19,360 nt of DNA from Planctomycetota bacterium (lineage in GTDB: Bacteria; Planctomycetota; Planctomycetia; Isosphaerales; Isosphaeraceae): positions 1 to 19,360 of the forward strand of contig JAJYDH010000053.1 in the NCBI GenBank assembly GCA_021777685.1. The letters are read 5' to 3'. The first letter of the stretch is position 1, and each line of letters starts with the position of its first letter. Made by a program: the position numbers and the translations under genes. Shown here piece after piece: positions 1 to 7,440 of the stretch. Under the pieces are notes generated by a model that worked only from the letters and a program-made list of their open reading frames with translations, searched no databases and had not been told where the DNA came from.

Positions 1-1
1 A

Positions 2-1528
2 TCGCCCCCGACGCCCACCCTCGAGGTGCGCGAGCTCGTCAAGACCTTCGGGACGGTCCGCGCCAACGATGGCATCTCGTTCACGATCATGCCCGGCGAG
101 GTCCACGCCCTGCTCGGCGAGAACGGGGCGGGGAAGTCGACCCTCATCAAGGTCATCACCGGCGCCCACGCCCCGGACGAGGGGACGCTCGAGGTCCGGG
201 GGAAAGTGATCGAGGCCAACGACCCGGTCCTGGCCAAATCCCTCGGGATCGCCGCAATCTACCAGCAGCCGGCGCTCTTCCCCGACCTGACCGTGGCCGA
301 GAACATCGCCCTTGGCCTGGAACCGCCCGGGTCGTGGCGGCCGGTCCGCTGGAACGAGCGGCGCGATCGGGCCCGGCGGCTCCTGGAGCGGATCGGCGCG
401 GTGATCGACCCCGAGGCCGAGGTCCGCCGGCTGGCGATGCCCGAGCAGCAGCTCGTCGAGATCGCCCGGGCGCTCGGGGCGGACGCGAAGATCCTCATCA
501 TGGACGAGCCCTCGGCGTCGCTCACGGATCAGGAGGTCGACCGCCTCTTCCGCGTCGTCCGGGACCTGAAAAAGCACGGCGTCGGCATCATCTACATCTC
601 GCACCGGCTGGAGGAACTGCCCCAGGTGGCCGACCGCGTGACGGCGCTCCGTGACGGCACGCTCGTCGGGACCCGGGCGATGGGCGAGGTCGACCGGTCG
701 ACCCTGATCCGGATGATGGTCGGGCGCGAGCTTTCCAGCGTCTTCCCCAAGGTCGAAGTGCCGAAGGGGGACGTGGTCCTCGACGTGAAGGGGCTGGGCT
801 GCCGGGCCTCGGGCGTCCACGACGTCAGCTTCCAGGTCCGCGAGGGGGAGATGCTCGGCCTCGCCGGCCTGATCGGCTCGGGCCGGACCGAGCTGGCCCG
901 CGTGTTGTTCGGGCTCACCCCGGCCGATTCGGGCTCGATCGTGCTCGACGGCGAGCCCGTCACCGTCGACTCGCCCGGCCGGGCGGTCGAGATGGGGATT
1001 GCTTATGTTCCCGAGGACCGCAGGCGACACGGCGTGATCCTGGAGATGTCGGTCGCGACCAACGCCACGCTCGCCACGCTCCGGGAGATCTCGACCCTCG
1101 GCCTGCTCGACTTCCGCAGGGAACGCCAGGTCGCGACCGGGCTCGTCGAGCGTCTCGGGGTCAAGACGTCCTCGATCGACGCGCCGGTGGGGACCCTGTC
1201 GGGCGGGAACCAGCAGAAGGTAGCCCTGGCCCGCTGGCTCAACACCGACCCGACCGTGCTGATCCTCGACGAGCCGACGCAGGGGGTGGACGTGGGGGCG
1301 AAGGCGGAGATCCACCGATTGATGGGGTCGCTGGCCGAGAAGGGGTTGGCGATCGTGATGATCTCGTCCGAGTTGCCGGAGATCCTGGGCATGAGCGACC
1401 GGATCGCCGTCATGCACGGCGGGACGATCGTCGGCACGCTCGACCGGGAGGGGGCGACGCAGGAGGCGATCCTGGAGCTGGCCCTCGGCCACGTCGCGGC
1501 GAAGGCCGAAAGCGCGGTGGAAACATGA
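2..1528 (+). CDS. Sugar ABC transporter ATP-binding protein (CUT2, RbsA/RhaT/LsrA-like), 5' partial
   Basis: Cytoplasmic ATPase of a carbohydrate importer, with two fused nucleotide-binding domains as in RbsA/MglA/LsrA. The frame is open to the window edge and the codons before the GTG at 26 read PTLEV, as expected ahead of RELVKTFG, so the true start lies upstream and GTG 26 is only a technical start. Counting from GTG 26: Walker A GENGAGKST at 31-39, Q-loop YQQP at 79-82, a degenerate first signature (MPEQQLVEIARAL, near 138-150), Walker B ILIMDEPSASLT at 156-167, and H-loop ISHRLEE from 191. The second half has the degenerate P-loop GLIGSGRTE (281-289), signature LSGGNQQKV (391-399), Walker B VLILDEPTQGVD (411-422), and SSELPE in place of the H-loop histidine. 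This asymmetry is normal for the family. The stop overlaps the next ATG by 4 bp (ATGA), so the genes are translationally coupled. Substrate is inferred from the binding protein downstream. Confidence 0.93.
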   Translation, partial: SPPTPTLEVRELVKTFGTVRANDGISFTIMPGEVHALLGENGAGKSTLIKVITGAHAPDEGTLEVRGKVIEANDPVLAKSLGIAAIYQQPALFPDLTVAENIALGLEPPGSWRPVRWNERRDRARRLLERIGAVIDPEAEVRRLAMPEQQLVEIARALGADAKILIMDEPSASLTDQEVDRLFRVVRDLKKHGVGIIYISHRLEELPQVADRVTALRDGTLVGTRAMGEVDRSTLIRMMVGRELSSVFPKVEVPKGDVVLDVKGLGCRASGVHDVSFQVREGEMLGLAGLIGSGRTELARVLFGLTPADSGSIVLDGEPVTVDSPGRAVEMGIAYVPEDRRRHGVILEMSVATNATLATLREISTLGLLDFRRERQVATGLVERLGVKTSSIDAPVGTLSGGNQQKVALARWLNTDPTVLILDEPTQGVDVGAKAEIHRLMGSLAEKGLAIVMISSELPEILGMSDRIAVMHGGTIVGTLDREGATQEAILELALGHVAAKAESAVET

Positions 1529-2454
1529 TCGGCAAGCATCGGCGCGAGCTTTCGGTGGCGGCGGCGTACCTTCTGGTCCTGGGCCTGCTCGGGCTGTTCG
1601 CCCCGCAATTCTTCGGGCCCAAGCCGCTGGTCGACTTCGCGGTCCGGAACGCGTCGGTCCTCGTCGCGGCGAGCGGGATGACGCTGGTGATCCTGGCCCG
1701 GCAGATCGACATCTCGGTCGGCTCGCAGGCCAGCGTCTGCGCGGTGGTCGCCGGGCTGCTGGCGAGGTCCGGCCTGCCGATGCCGATGGTCGGCGCGGGG
1801 ACCTTGCTCGCCGGGGCGGGGCTGGGGGCGGTCAACGGCTGGCTCGTCGCCGGGCTCGGACTTCCCTCGATCGTGGTGACGCTGGCGATGCTGGTGATCC
1901 TCCGCGAGTCGCTCCGGTACCTCCGCGAGGGGGAATTCGTCCGCGGGTTGCCCTCGGACTTCCAGTGGTTCGGTATGGGTCAGGGGACGGGCCAGTGGCT
2001 CGTGGTCGGGATCGCGCTCGGGGTATTCGCGGCGATGGCCTGGGGGATGCGGTATCTGTCGGCGGGCCGGGCGGTCTACGCGACCGGCTCGGACCCCGAG
2101 GCGGCGAGGCTCGCGGGCATCCGGCCCCGGCTCGTGACCTTCGAAGTGTTCGTCGCGATGGGGGCCCTGACAGGGCTCTATGCATTGCTCAACGTCGTGC
2201 AGTTGCCGGCGGTCGACCCTAACACGGGCAAGGGGATGGAGATGCAGGTGATCGCGGCGGCCGTCGTCGGCGGCGCGGCGGTCTCTGGCGGCCGGGGGAC
2301 GCTGATCGGCACCCTCATCGGTGTCCTGCTCCTGGGGACGATCAACCCGGCCCTGGTGTTCCTGGGCCTCAGCGCCCAGTGGGAGAAGGCGATCCAGGGC
2401 GGGATCATCCTCCTGGCCGTCGCCTCGGACGGCCTGACGCGGGGGAGCAAGTGA
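1525..2454 (+). CDS. CUT2 sugar ABC transporter permease (RbsC/RhaP/LsrC-like)
   Basis: Inner-membrane permease of 309 residues in the branched-chain/ribose permease superfamily (BPD_transp_2). The protein is a series of hydrophobic segments. Diagnostic motifs are IDISVGSQ at 61-68, after the GMTLVILARQ segment, and a late VVGGAAVSGGRGTLIG block at about 245-262, which together mark CUT2 permeases of the RbsC/LsrC/RhaP class. The ATG overlaps the ATPase stop by 4 bp, so the start is well supported. Only 1 bp separates its stop from the ATG of the second permease, and a GGGGGAG Shine-Dalgarno for that gene (2441-2447) lies inside this gene's last codons. The two permeases probably form the heterodimeric channel through which the bound sugar passes. 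Confidence 0.92.
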   Translation: MIGKHRRELSVAAAYLLVLGLLGLFAPQFFGPKPLVDFAVRNASVLVAASGMTLVILARQIDISVGSQASVCAVVAGLLARSGLPMPMVGAGTLLAGAGLGAVNGWLVAGLGLPSIVVTLAMLVILRESLRYLREGEFVRGLPSDFQWFGMGQGTGQWLVVGIALGVFAAMAWGMRYLSAGRAVYATGSDPEAARLAGIRPRLVTFEVFVAMGALTGLYALLNVVQLPAVDPNTGKGMEMQVIAAAVVGGAAVSGGRGTLIGTLIGVLLLGTINPALVFLGLSAQWEKAIQGGIILLAVASDGLTRGSK

Positions 2455-2455
2455 C

Positions 2456-4549
2456 ATGGCGAGCGTCCCGGCACCTTCCCCCTCGATCCGGCTGGAACCG
2501 GCGCAGGCGATCCTGCTCGTCTTGCTCGCGGCCGAGGTCGCACTCTTCTCCGCGATCGGGACCAACTTCCTGACGCTCGGCAACGGCTTCGAGGTCCTCC
2601 GACTGAGCGTCGAGATCGGCCTGCTGGCCGTGGCCCTGACGCCCGTGATCGTCTCGGGCGGGATCGACCTGTCGGTCGGCTCCCTGATGGGGCTTTCGGC
2701 GGTCATCTTCGGCACCTTCTGGCGCGACTTCGGCCTGACGATCGCCCTGGCGGCGCCAATGACCCTGGCCGTGGGGGCGCTGGCGGGCGGTTTAAATGGG
2801 TTGCTCATCACACGCCTGCGAATCCCGCCGTTGATCGTGACTCTCGGCTCGTTCTCGCTGTTCCGGGGACTGGCGGAGGGGATGACCGGCGGTGTCGACA
2901 ACTTCACCCACTTCCCGGCCGCGTTCCTGTTCCTGGGGCAGGGCTATTTGCCGGGCGACATCCCCTCGCAGTTGCCGATCTTCCTGGCCGTCGCGGCGGG
3001 CTTCTGGGTCCTCCTCCACCGCTCGACGGTCGGCCGGTCTCTGTTCGCGATCGGCTTCTCGCCCGAAGGGGCGCGATACGCCGGCCTGCCGGTCGACCGG
3101 CGTGTCGGGCTGGTCTACGTCCTCTCGGGCGCGATCTCCAGCCTGGCGGCGGTCATCTACGTCGCCCACCTCGGCCAGGCGAAGGCCGACGCCGGGACGG
3201 GCTATGAACTGCTGGCGATCACCGCCGTCGTGCTCGGCGGGACCTCGATCTTCGGCGGGCGGGGGAGCATCATGGGGACGCTCCTGGGCCTGCTCGCCAT
3301 CGCTGTTCTCCAGAACGGGCTGAGATTGGCCGACCTCCCCGCCGAACTGGCCGGGGTCCTGACCGGGGCATTGCTCCTGCTCGCGATCGGGCTCGACCAC
3401 CGGGCCGGCCGATCTCCCGGGCGAACCCACGCCGCGACGACGACCCTCCCCGACGATGAGGTGATGATTGTGAAGAACGCGCAAGTGGCCGTGATCTGCG
3501 CCTCGATCCTCGCGGCGGGGCTGATCGTCGGAGGGACCAACGTCTACCTCGTCGGATCGCTCCGCGACAAGGGCCCGACCGCGACGATGTCACCCGCGTC
3601 GAGGACGCTCCCCTCGCCGAGCCTCGAACCGCGGCCCGAGGCCCGCCAGCTGACCATCGCGATGATGCCCAAGAGCAAGGGGAACGCCTATTTCATCGCC
3701 TGCCGGAAGGGGGCGGAGGACGCCGCGCGGGAGCGGAACATCAAGCTGATCTGGGACGGCCCCACCGACCCCGACCCGGCCAAGCAGAACGACATCGTCG
3801 ACACCTGGATCACCCGCGGGGTCGACGCCATCGCCGTGGCCGTCGAGAACCGCGAGGGGATCTCTTCGGTGCTCCGCAAGGCCCGCGCGAAGGGGATCAA
3901 GGTCGTCACCTGGGACGCCGACGCCGACCCCGACGCCCGCGACCTGTTCGTCAATCAGGCCACACCTCGAGGGATCGCCGAGGCCCTGATGGACAACACC
4001 GCGCGGGTCCTCGGAGGCAAGGGGGAGTTCGCCATCATCACCGCCTCGCTCACCGCCGCGAACATGATCGCCTGGCAGAAGGAGATCGAGATCCGCCGCG
4101 CGAGCAAGTATCCCGACATCAAGCTCGCCGAGTTGCGCCCCTGCGACGACCTCCAGAAGAAGGCATTCGACGAGACCAACACGCTGCTCGCATCGAACCC
4201 CAACATCAAGGTGATCATGGCCATCTGCACGCCCGCCGTCCCCGGCGCCGCCGAGGCGATCAAGCAGTCCGGCCGGACCGACGTGAAGGTGGTCGGCCTC
4301 GGCCTGCCCAACGACAACAAGCCCTACGTCCACGAAGGGATCACCGACACCGTGATCCTCTGGAACACCGCCGACCTCGGCTACCTCGCGGTCCTGACGG
4401 CGCAGGCCGTCGTCGAGGGGAAGCTCAAGGCCGGCGATCCGAAGTTCGAGGCCGGGCACCTCGGCGTCGTCACGCTCGAAGGCGACAACGTCCTGCTCGG
4501 CAAGCCGTTCGCATTCACGAAGGAGAATATCGACAAGTTCGATTTCTGA
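2456..4549 (+). CDS. CUT2 permease fused in frame to periplasmic sugar-binding protein (RhaS/LsrB-like)
   Basis: One uninterrupted 697-codon frame contains two proteins that are normally separate. Residues 1 to about 335 are a complete permease with GGIDLSVGS (68-76) and VVLGGTSIFGGRGSIMG (about 258-274). Residues 339-370 form a basic-then-hydrophobic segment (VKNAQVAVICASILAAGLIV...) like the signal peptide of a binding protein. After a Pro/Ser-rich linker, residues 399-697 are a periplasmic sugar-binding fold (Periplas_BP_4 type): LTIAMMPKSKGNAYF, TWDADADPD, PNDNKPYVHEGITDTVILWN, and an ending KENIDKFDF much like LsrB and rhizobial RhaS. No stop codon separates the parts. Either the product is a true membrane-tethered fusion, or the binding protein starts internally at ATG 3464 or GTG 3470. 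By eye, several AI-2-contacting LsrB positions (recalled, not searched) are not kept, which favours a rhamnose-like substrate over AI-2. Family call is firm; substrate and fusion status are less sure. Confidence 0.85.
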   Translation: MASVPAPSPSIRLEPAQAILLVLLAAEVALFSAIGTNFLTLGNGFEVLRLSVEIGLLAVALTPVIVSGGIDLSVGSLMGLSAVIFGTFWRDFGLTIALAAPMTLAVGALAGGLNGLLITRLRIPPLIVTLGSFSLFRGLAEGMTGGVDNFTHFPAAFLFLGQGYLPGDIPSQLPIFLAVAAGFWVLLHRSTVGRSLFAIGFSPEGARYAGLPVDRRVGLVYVLSGAISSLAAVIYVAHLGQAKADAGTGYELLAITAVVLGGTSIFGGRGSIMGTLLGLLAIAVLQNGLRLADLPAELAGVLTGALLLLAIGLDHRAGRSPGRTHAATTTLPDDEVMIVKNAQVAVICASILAAGLIVGGTNVYLVGSLRDKGPTATMSPASRTLPSPSLEPRPEARQLTIAMMPKSKGNAYFIACRKGAEDAARERNIKLIWDGPTDPDPAKQNDIVDTWITRGVDAIAVAVENREGISSVLRKARAKGIKVVTWDADADPDARDLFVNQATPRGIAEALMDNTARVLGGKGEFAIITASLTAANMIAWQKEIEIRRASKYPDIKLAELRPCDDLQKKAFDETNTLLASNPNIKVIMAICTPAVPGAAEAIKQSGRTDVKVVGLGLPNDNKPYVHEGITDTVILWNTADLGYLAVLTAQAVVEGKLKAGDPKFEAGHLGVVTLEGDNVLLGKPFAFTKENIDKFDF
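3457..3472 (+). promoter_or_regulatory. Possible internal ribosome binding site and start for the binding-protein half
   Basis: Inside the permease/binding-protein frame, a purine-rich GAGGTG (3458-3463) directly precedes ATG 3464 and lies about 6 nt before GTG 3470, which is good Shine-Dalgarno spacing for the GTG. The codons that follow read like a fresh signal peptide: Lys, Asn, then a long hydrophobic run. The upstream permease would then extend, with no stop codon, into its partner. The spacing and context are visible; actual internal initiation is inference. Confidence 0.4.
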
Positions 4550-4580
4550 GGCGGTCGGATGGCCTTTCAGCCGATCCGCC
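4550..4580. terminator. Imperfect hairpin between convergent sugar-transporter and pstB genes
   Basis: GGCGG (4550-4554) and TCGG (4555-4558) pair with CCGA (4571-4574) and CCGCC (4576-4580), with one bulged T and a 12-nt loop. It starts right after the stop of the binding-protein gene and overlaps the last codons of pstB on the other strand. The intergenic gap is only 17 bp. There is no T-tract, so intrinsic termination would be weak; it may just slow the two convergent transcripts. Confidence 0.3.
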
Positions 4581-5433
4581 CTGTGATGTACGCCTCGGTC
4601 CGGGGGTCCTTGGGGTTGGTGAAGAGGCGGTCGGTCGGGCTGAACTCGGCGACGATCCCCGTCCGGTGGCCGTTGCCGTTGGAGAGGTCGTCAAGCATCA
4701 TGCAGGCCGTCATGTCGCTCACGCGGCGGGCCTGCTGCATGTTGTGGGTGACGATCACGATCGAGTAGTCGGCCTTCAGGTCGTCCATCAGGTCCTCGAC
4801 CCGGGCGGTCGAGATCGGGTCGAGCGCCGAGCAGGGCTCGTCCATCAGGATCACCTCGGGCTCGACCGCGAGGGTCCGGGCGATGCAGAGCCGCTGCTGC
4901 TGGCCGCCCGAGAGTTCCAGGCCGGAGCGGTTGAGCTTCGACTTGACCTCGTCCCACAACGCCGCGCGGCGGAGCGAGCGCTCGACGAGATCGTCCATGT
5001 CCCCCTTGTAGCCGTTGATCCGGGCACCCCAGGCGACGTTCTGATAGATGCTCTTGGGGAACGGGTTGGGCTTCTGGAAGACCATGCCGATCCGCCGGCG
5101 GAGGGCGACCGGGTCGACCTCGGGCGCGGCGATGTCCTGGCCGTCGAAGGTGATCTGCCCTTCCATCCGGGCGCCGGGGATCAGGTCGTTCATCCGGTTG
5201 AAGCTGCGGAGCAGGGTGCTCTTGCCGCAGCCCGACGGCCCGATCAGCGCGGTGATCCGGTTCCGGGGGATGTCGATCGTGATGTCCTTCAGCGCCGGCG
5301 AGGCCCCGTACCAGACCGAGAGGTGATTCGTCGTCAGGACCGTCGACTCGGCGGGCGTCGGGGCCGATTCGACCGGCCTGGCCAGGATGTCGGAGATGGG
5401 CATGGGCGGATCAGCCTCGGGAGGAACGGGCAT
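4567..5433 (-). CDS. pstB: Phosphate ABC transporter ATP-binding protein PstB
   Basis: ATPase of the high-affinity phosphate importer, 288 residues from ATG 5433. Walker A GPSGCGKST at 65-73, Q-loop FQKPNPFPKS from 119, signature LSGGQQQRL at 174-182, Walker B VILMDEPCSALDPIST from 194, and H-loop His230 in IVTHNMQQA. These match PstB specifically (KPNPFPKSI, CSALDPIST). A short polar insertion (DDLSNGNGHRTG) sits where PstB usually has a compact turn near the C-terminus. ATG 5433 overlaps the end of pstA by 23 bp. A second ATG at 5403 starts 7 bp after the pstA stop and would give a 278-residue protein still containing every motif, so the start is uncertain. Last gene of the operon; no phoU follows, because the next gene is convergent 17 bp away. 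Confidence 0.96.
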   Translation of the reverse strand: MPVPPEADPPMPISDILARPVESAPTPAESTVLTTNHLSVWYGASPALKDITIDIPRNRITALIGPSGCGKSTLLRSFNRMNDLIPGARMEGQITFDGQDIAAPEVDPVALRRRIGMVFQKPNPFPKSIYQNVAWGARINGYKGDMDDLVERSLRRAALWDEVKSKLNRSGLELSGGQQQRLCIARTLAVEPEVILMDEPCSALDPISTARVEDLMDDLKADYSIVIVTHNMQQARRVSDMTACMMLDDLSNGNGHRTGIVAEFSPTDRLFTNPKDPRTEAYITGRIG

Positions 5434-6328
5434 AACGGTTCCGGATCACGATGGCCGTGGCGTTCATGGTGAGCAGGAGGGCCAATAAGAGCAGGATGCC
5501 ACCGGCCGCGACCCCCTGGAACCTGGGATCGGGCTCCTTGGCGTAATTGTAGATCTCCACCGGCAGGGCGGTATAGCGGCTCGAAGGCCCGCGGGGAAGC
5601 CGGAGGATCGCGCCGGCCGCGCCGACCATCAGCAGCGGGGCCGTCTCGCCGATCGCCCGCGAGAGGGCCAGGATCACGCCCGTCAGGATGCCCGGCATCG
5701 CCGACGGCAGGACGTGGTCGCGGACCACCTGCCAGCGGCTCGCCCCCAGCGCCATCGCCGCCTGTCGGAGCGAGCCTGGGACGGTCCGCAGGGCCTCCTG
5801 CGTCGCGATCACGATCACCGGCAGGATCAGGAGCCCCAGCGTCAGGCCGCCGGCCCAGAGCGTCGGCCCGAGCGCCATCCGCTTCATCCCGAACGCCCGG
5901 ACGAAGAGGGCCAGGCCCAAAATCCCGTAGACGATCGAAGGCACCCCCGCCAGGTTCGCGATGTTGAGCTGGACGATCCGCCTGAGCCGGCCGGGAGGGG
6001 CGTACTCTTCAAGGAAGACCGCCGCGCCCACGCCGACCGGGATCGCGAACACCGTCACCAGCCCGAGCAGCCAGAGGCTCCCGGCGAGTCCCGCCTTGAA
6101 CCCGGCCAGTTCCGGGTCGACCGACTGAAACGAGGACATCAGGTGCCGGAGCATCGCGAAGGCCGAGCCGCCGGGCGACCCCTTCACCACCGCCGCCACG
6201 ACCGCCCCCAGGAGGATCGACAGGACCACGACCCCGCTCGACGTCGCCACCAGGCAGGCCAGCCCGAAGATCGGGCCCAGCGCCCGCCGCGACCATCGCT
6301 CCGGCTCGTAGACGGTCGGGGGCGTCAT
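5411..6328 (-). CDS. pstA: Phosphate ABC transporter permease PstA
   Basis: Inner-membrane permease, 305 residues, that forms the phosphate channel with PstC. An N-terminal cytoplasmic stretch (MTPPTVYEPERW) precedes the first membrane segment. The central part has FAIPVGVGAAVFLEEYAP and a GVPSIVYGILGLALF segment typical of PstA. The coupling (EAA) loop, GASRWQVVRDHVLPSAMPGI followed by LSRAIGETAPLLM, contacts PstB. ATG 6328 overlaps the pstC stop by 4 bp (ATGA), which fixes the start. The reading frame is open much further upstream, antisense to nothing known and simply in another frame of pstC, but only this 305-residue part reads as a protein. Confidence 0.95.
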   Translation of the reverse strand: MTPPTVYEPERWSRRALGPIFGLACLVATSSGVVVLSILLGAVVAAVVKGSPGGSAFAMLRHLMSSFQSVDPELAGFKAGLAGSLWLLGLVTVFAIPVGVGAAVFLEEYAPPGRLRRIVQLNIANLAGVPSIVYGILGLALFVRAFGMKRMALGPTLWAGGLTLGLLILPVIVIATQEALRTVPGSLRQAAMALGASRWQVVRDHVLPSAMPGILTGVILALSRAIGETAPLLMVGAAGAILRLPRGPSSRYTALPVEIYNYAKEPDPRFQGVAAGGILLLLALLLTMNATAIVIRNRYARSSRG

Positions 6329-7287
6329 TGGTAGGACTCGCGATAGCGCCGCAGGATGAACCCGGAGATGACGTTGAGGCCGAGCGTGATCAAAAACAGG
6401 GCCATCCCGACCGCGAACAGCGAGAGATATTCGGGCGACCCGGCCGCCGCCTCGCCCCCGGTCACGGCGACGATGTAGGCGGTCATGGTCTCCACCGACG
6501 TCAGCGGGTTGAGCGTCAGTTGCGGCCTCGACCCGGCGGCCAGGACGACCGCCATCGTCTCGCCGATCGCCCGGCTGATCGCCAGGATGAACGACGAGAC
6601 CACCCCGGAGAGCCCCGCCGGCAGGACGATCCGGGTCGAGACCTCGAACTTGGTCGCCCCCAGCCCGTAACCCGCCTCGCGGAGCCCCCGGGGGACGGCC
6701 GAGAGCACGTCCTCGCTCAGCGAGGACACCATCGGGATGATCATGATCCCGACCACCACGCACGCGCTCAGGGCGTTGAACGTCTCGACCTGGAAGCCCA
6801 GCGGCTCCAGGACGGCCTTCAGGGCGGGCGTCACCAGCAGGAGCGCCAGGTAGCCGTAGACGATGGTCGGGATGCCCGCCAGCAGCTCCAGCGTCGGCTT
6901 GAGGACCGATCGGACGCCCCGGGGGGCGTACTCGCTCAGGTAGATCGCGCTGAGGAGGCCGACCGGCAGCGCGATTACCGACGACCCCAGGGCGATCATC
7001 AGCGTCCCCCAGATCAGCGGGAGGATGCCGAACCGAGGCGGCACGGCCTCCGGTTCGAGCTTCGTCCCGAACACGAAATCGACCGGCGACTCGCCCGAGG
7101 CCCGGAAGAAATGCACCGACTCCGCCCCGAGCACCACGACGATCCCGGCCGTGGTCAGGACCGTGATCGCGGCGCAGCCGAGGAGGAACACCATCACGGC
7201 GAACTCTCTCGCCGAGCGGTACGGGGTCGGCCCCGCCCATCGGGGCGGGGGCGACGCGGCGAAATCTTCGAGGAGGGCCTTGCTCAA
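6325..7287 (-). CDS. pstC: Phosphate ABC transporter permease PstC
   Basis: Inner-membrane permease partner of PstA. Recognised by IWGTLMIALGSSVIALPVGLLSAIYLSEYAP, a GIPTIVYGYLALLLV segment and the EAA loop GATKFEVSTRIVLPAGLSGV followed by ILAISRAIGETMAVVL. The frame is open back to a TTG at 7347, but that codon lies inside a palindromic repeat, so I prefer TTG 7287. It has GGAAAG about 10 nt upstream and gives 320 residues, near the usual PstC length. An ATG in the frame falls only at the first membrane helix (codon 52 counted from 7347) and would remove the cytoplasmic leader. The start remains uncertain. The stop overlaps pstA by 4 bp. A 153-bp gap with the hairpin repeat separates it from pstS. 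Confidence 0.92.
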   Translation of the reverse strand: MSKALLEDFAASPPPRWAGPTPYRSAREFAVMVFLLGCAAITVLTTAGIVVVLGAESVHFFRASGESPVDFVFGTKLEPEAVPPRFGILPLIWGTLMIALGSSVIALPVGLLSAIYLSEYAPRGVRSVLKPTLELLAGIPTIVYGYLALLLVTPALKAVLEPLGFQVETFNALSACVVVGIMIIPMVSSLSEDVLSAVPRGLREAGYGLGATKFEVSTRIVLPAGLSGVVSSFILAISRAIGETMAVVLAAGSRPQLTLNPLTSVETMTAYIVAVTGGEAAAGSPEYLSLFAVGMALFLITLGLNVISGFILRRYRESYQ

Positions 7288-7326
7288 GGTCGATGGGCTT
7301 TCCGACGCTGTAGAACGCGTGTTCTT

Positions 7327-7406
7327 CGTAGGGTGGGCCGAGTGCAACGAGGCCCACCACGGTTCGGGAAGGCAGGTGGGCCTCGTTGCACTCGGCCCAC
7401 CCTACG
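7327..7406. repeat. Perfect 32-bp inverted repeat (dispersed palindromic repeat) between pstS and pstC
   Basis: The left arm 7327-7358 (starts CGTAGGGTGGGCC) is the exact reverse complement of the right arm 7375-7406 (ends GGCCCACCCTACG), with a 16-nt spacer at 7359-7374. Transcribed in either direction it gives a very stable hairpin. The core GTAGGGTGGGCCGAGTGCAA resembles a palindrome I recall as scattered in many bacterial genomes, often mistranslated as 'VGWAECNEAHH'. That recollection needs a genome search. In the operon transcript it lies just after pstS. Confidence 0.85.
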
Positions 7407-7440
7407 CATTTCTCCGGATCTTCCGAGACCCCGGCGCAGC

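Noticed and set aside
1003..2907. A 634-codon minus-strand open frame across the sugar transporter genes
   Set aside because: Low-complexity Arg/Pro/Gln-rich product with no motif; the plus strand encodes well-defined transporter genes.
2456..4549. The binding protein as an AI-2 (LsrB) receptor
   Set aside because: The overall fold and C-terminal ending match LsrB, but by-eye alignment shows several recalled AI-2 contact positions (Asp/Gln and Pro/Ala pairs) changed; a sugar such as rhamnose is more likely. Structure comparison could overturn this.
7288..7347. pstC start at TTG 7347
   Set aside because: This codon lies inside the inverted repeat and the first 20 residues are encoded largely by it and its flank; TTG 7287 has a better ribosome site and length.
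6329..7360. Upstream extension of the pstA frame to 649 residues
   Set aside because: The first 344 residues are low-complexity out-of-frame pstC; the ATG at 6328 overlapping the pstC stop is the natural start.
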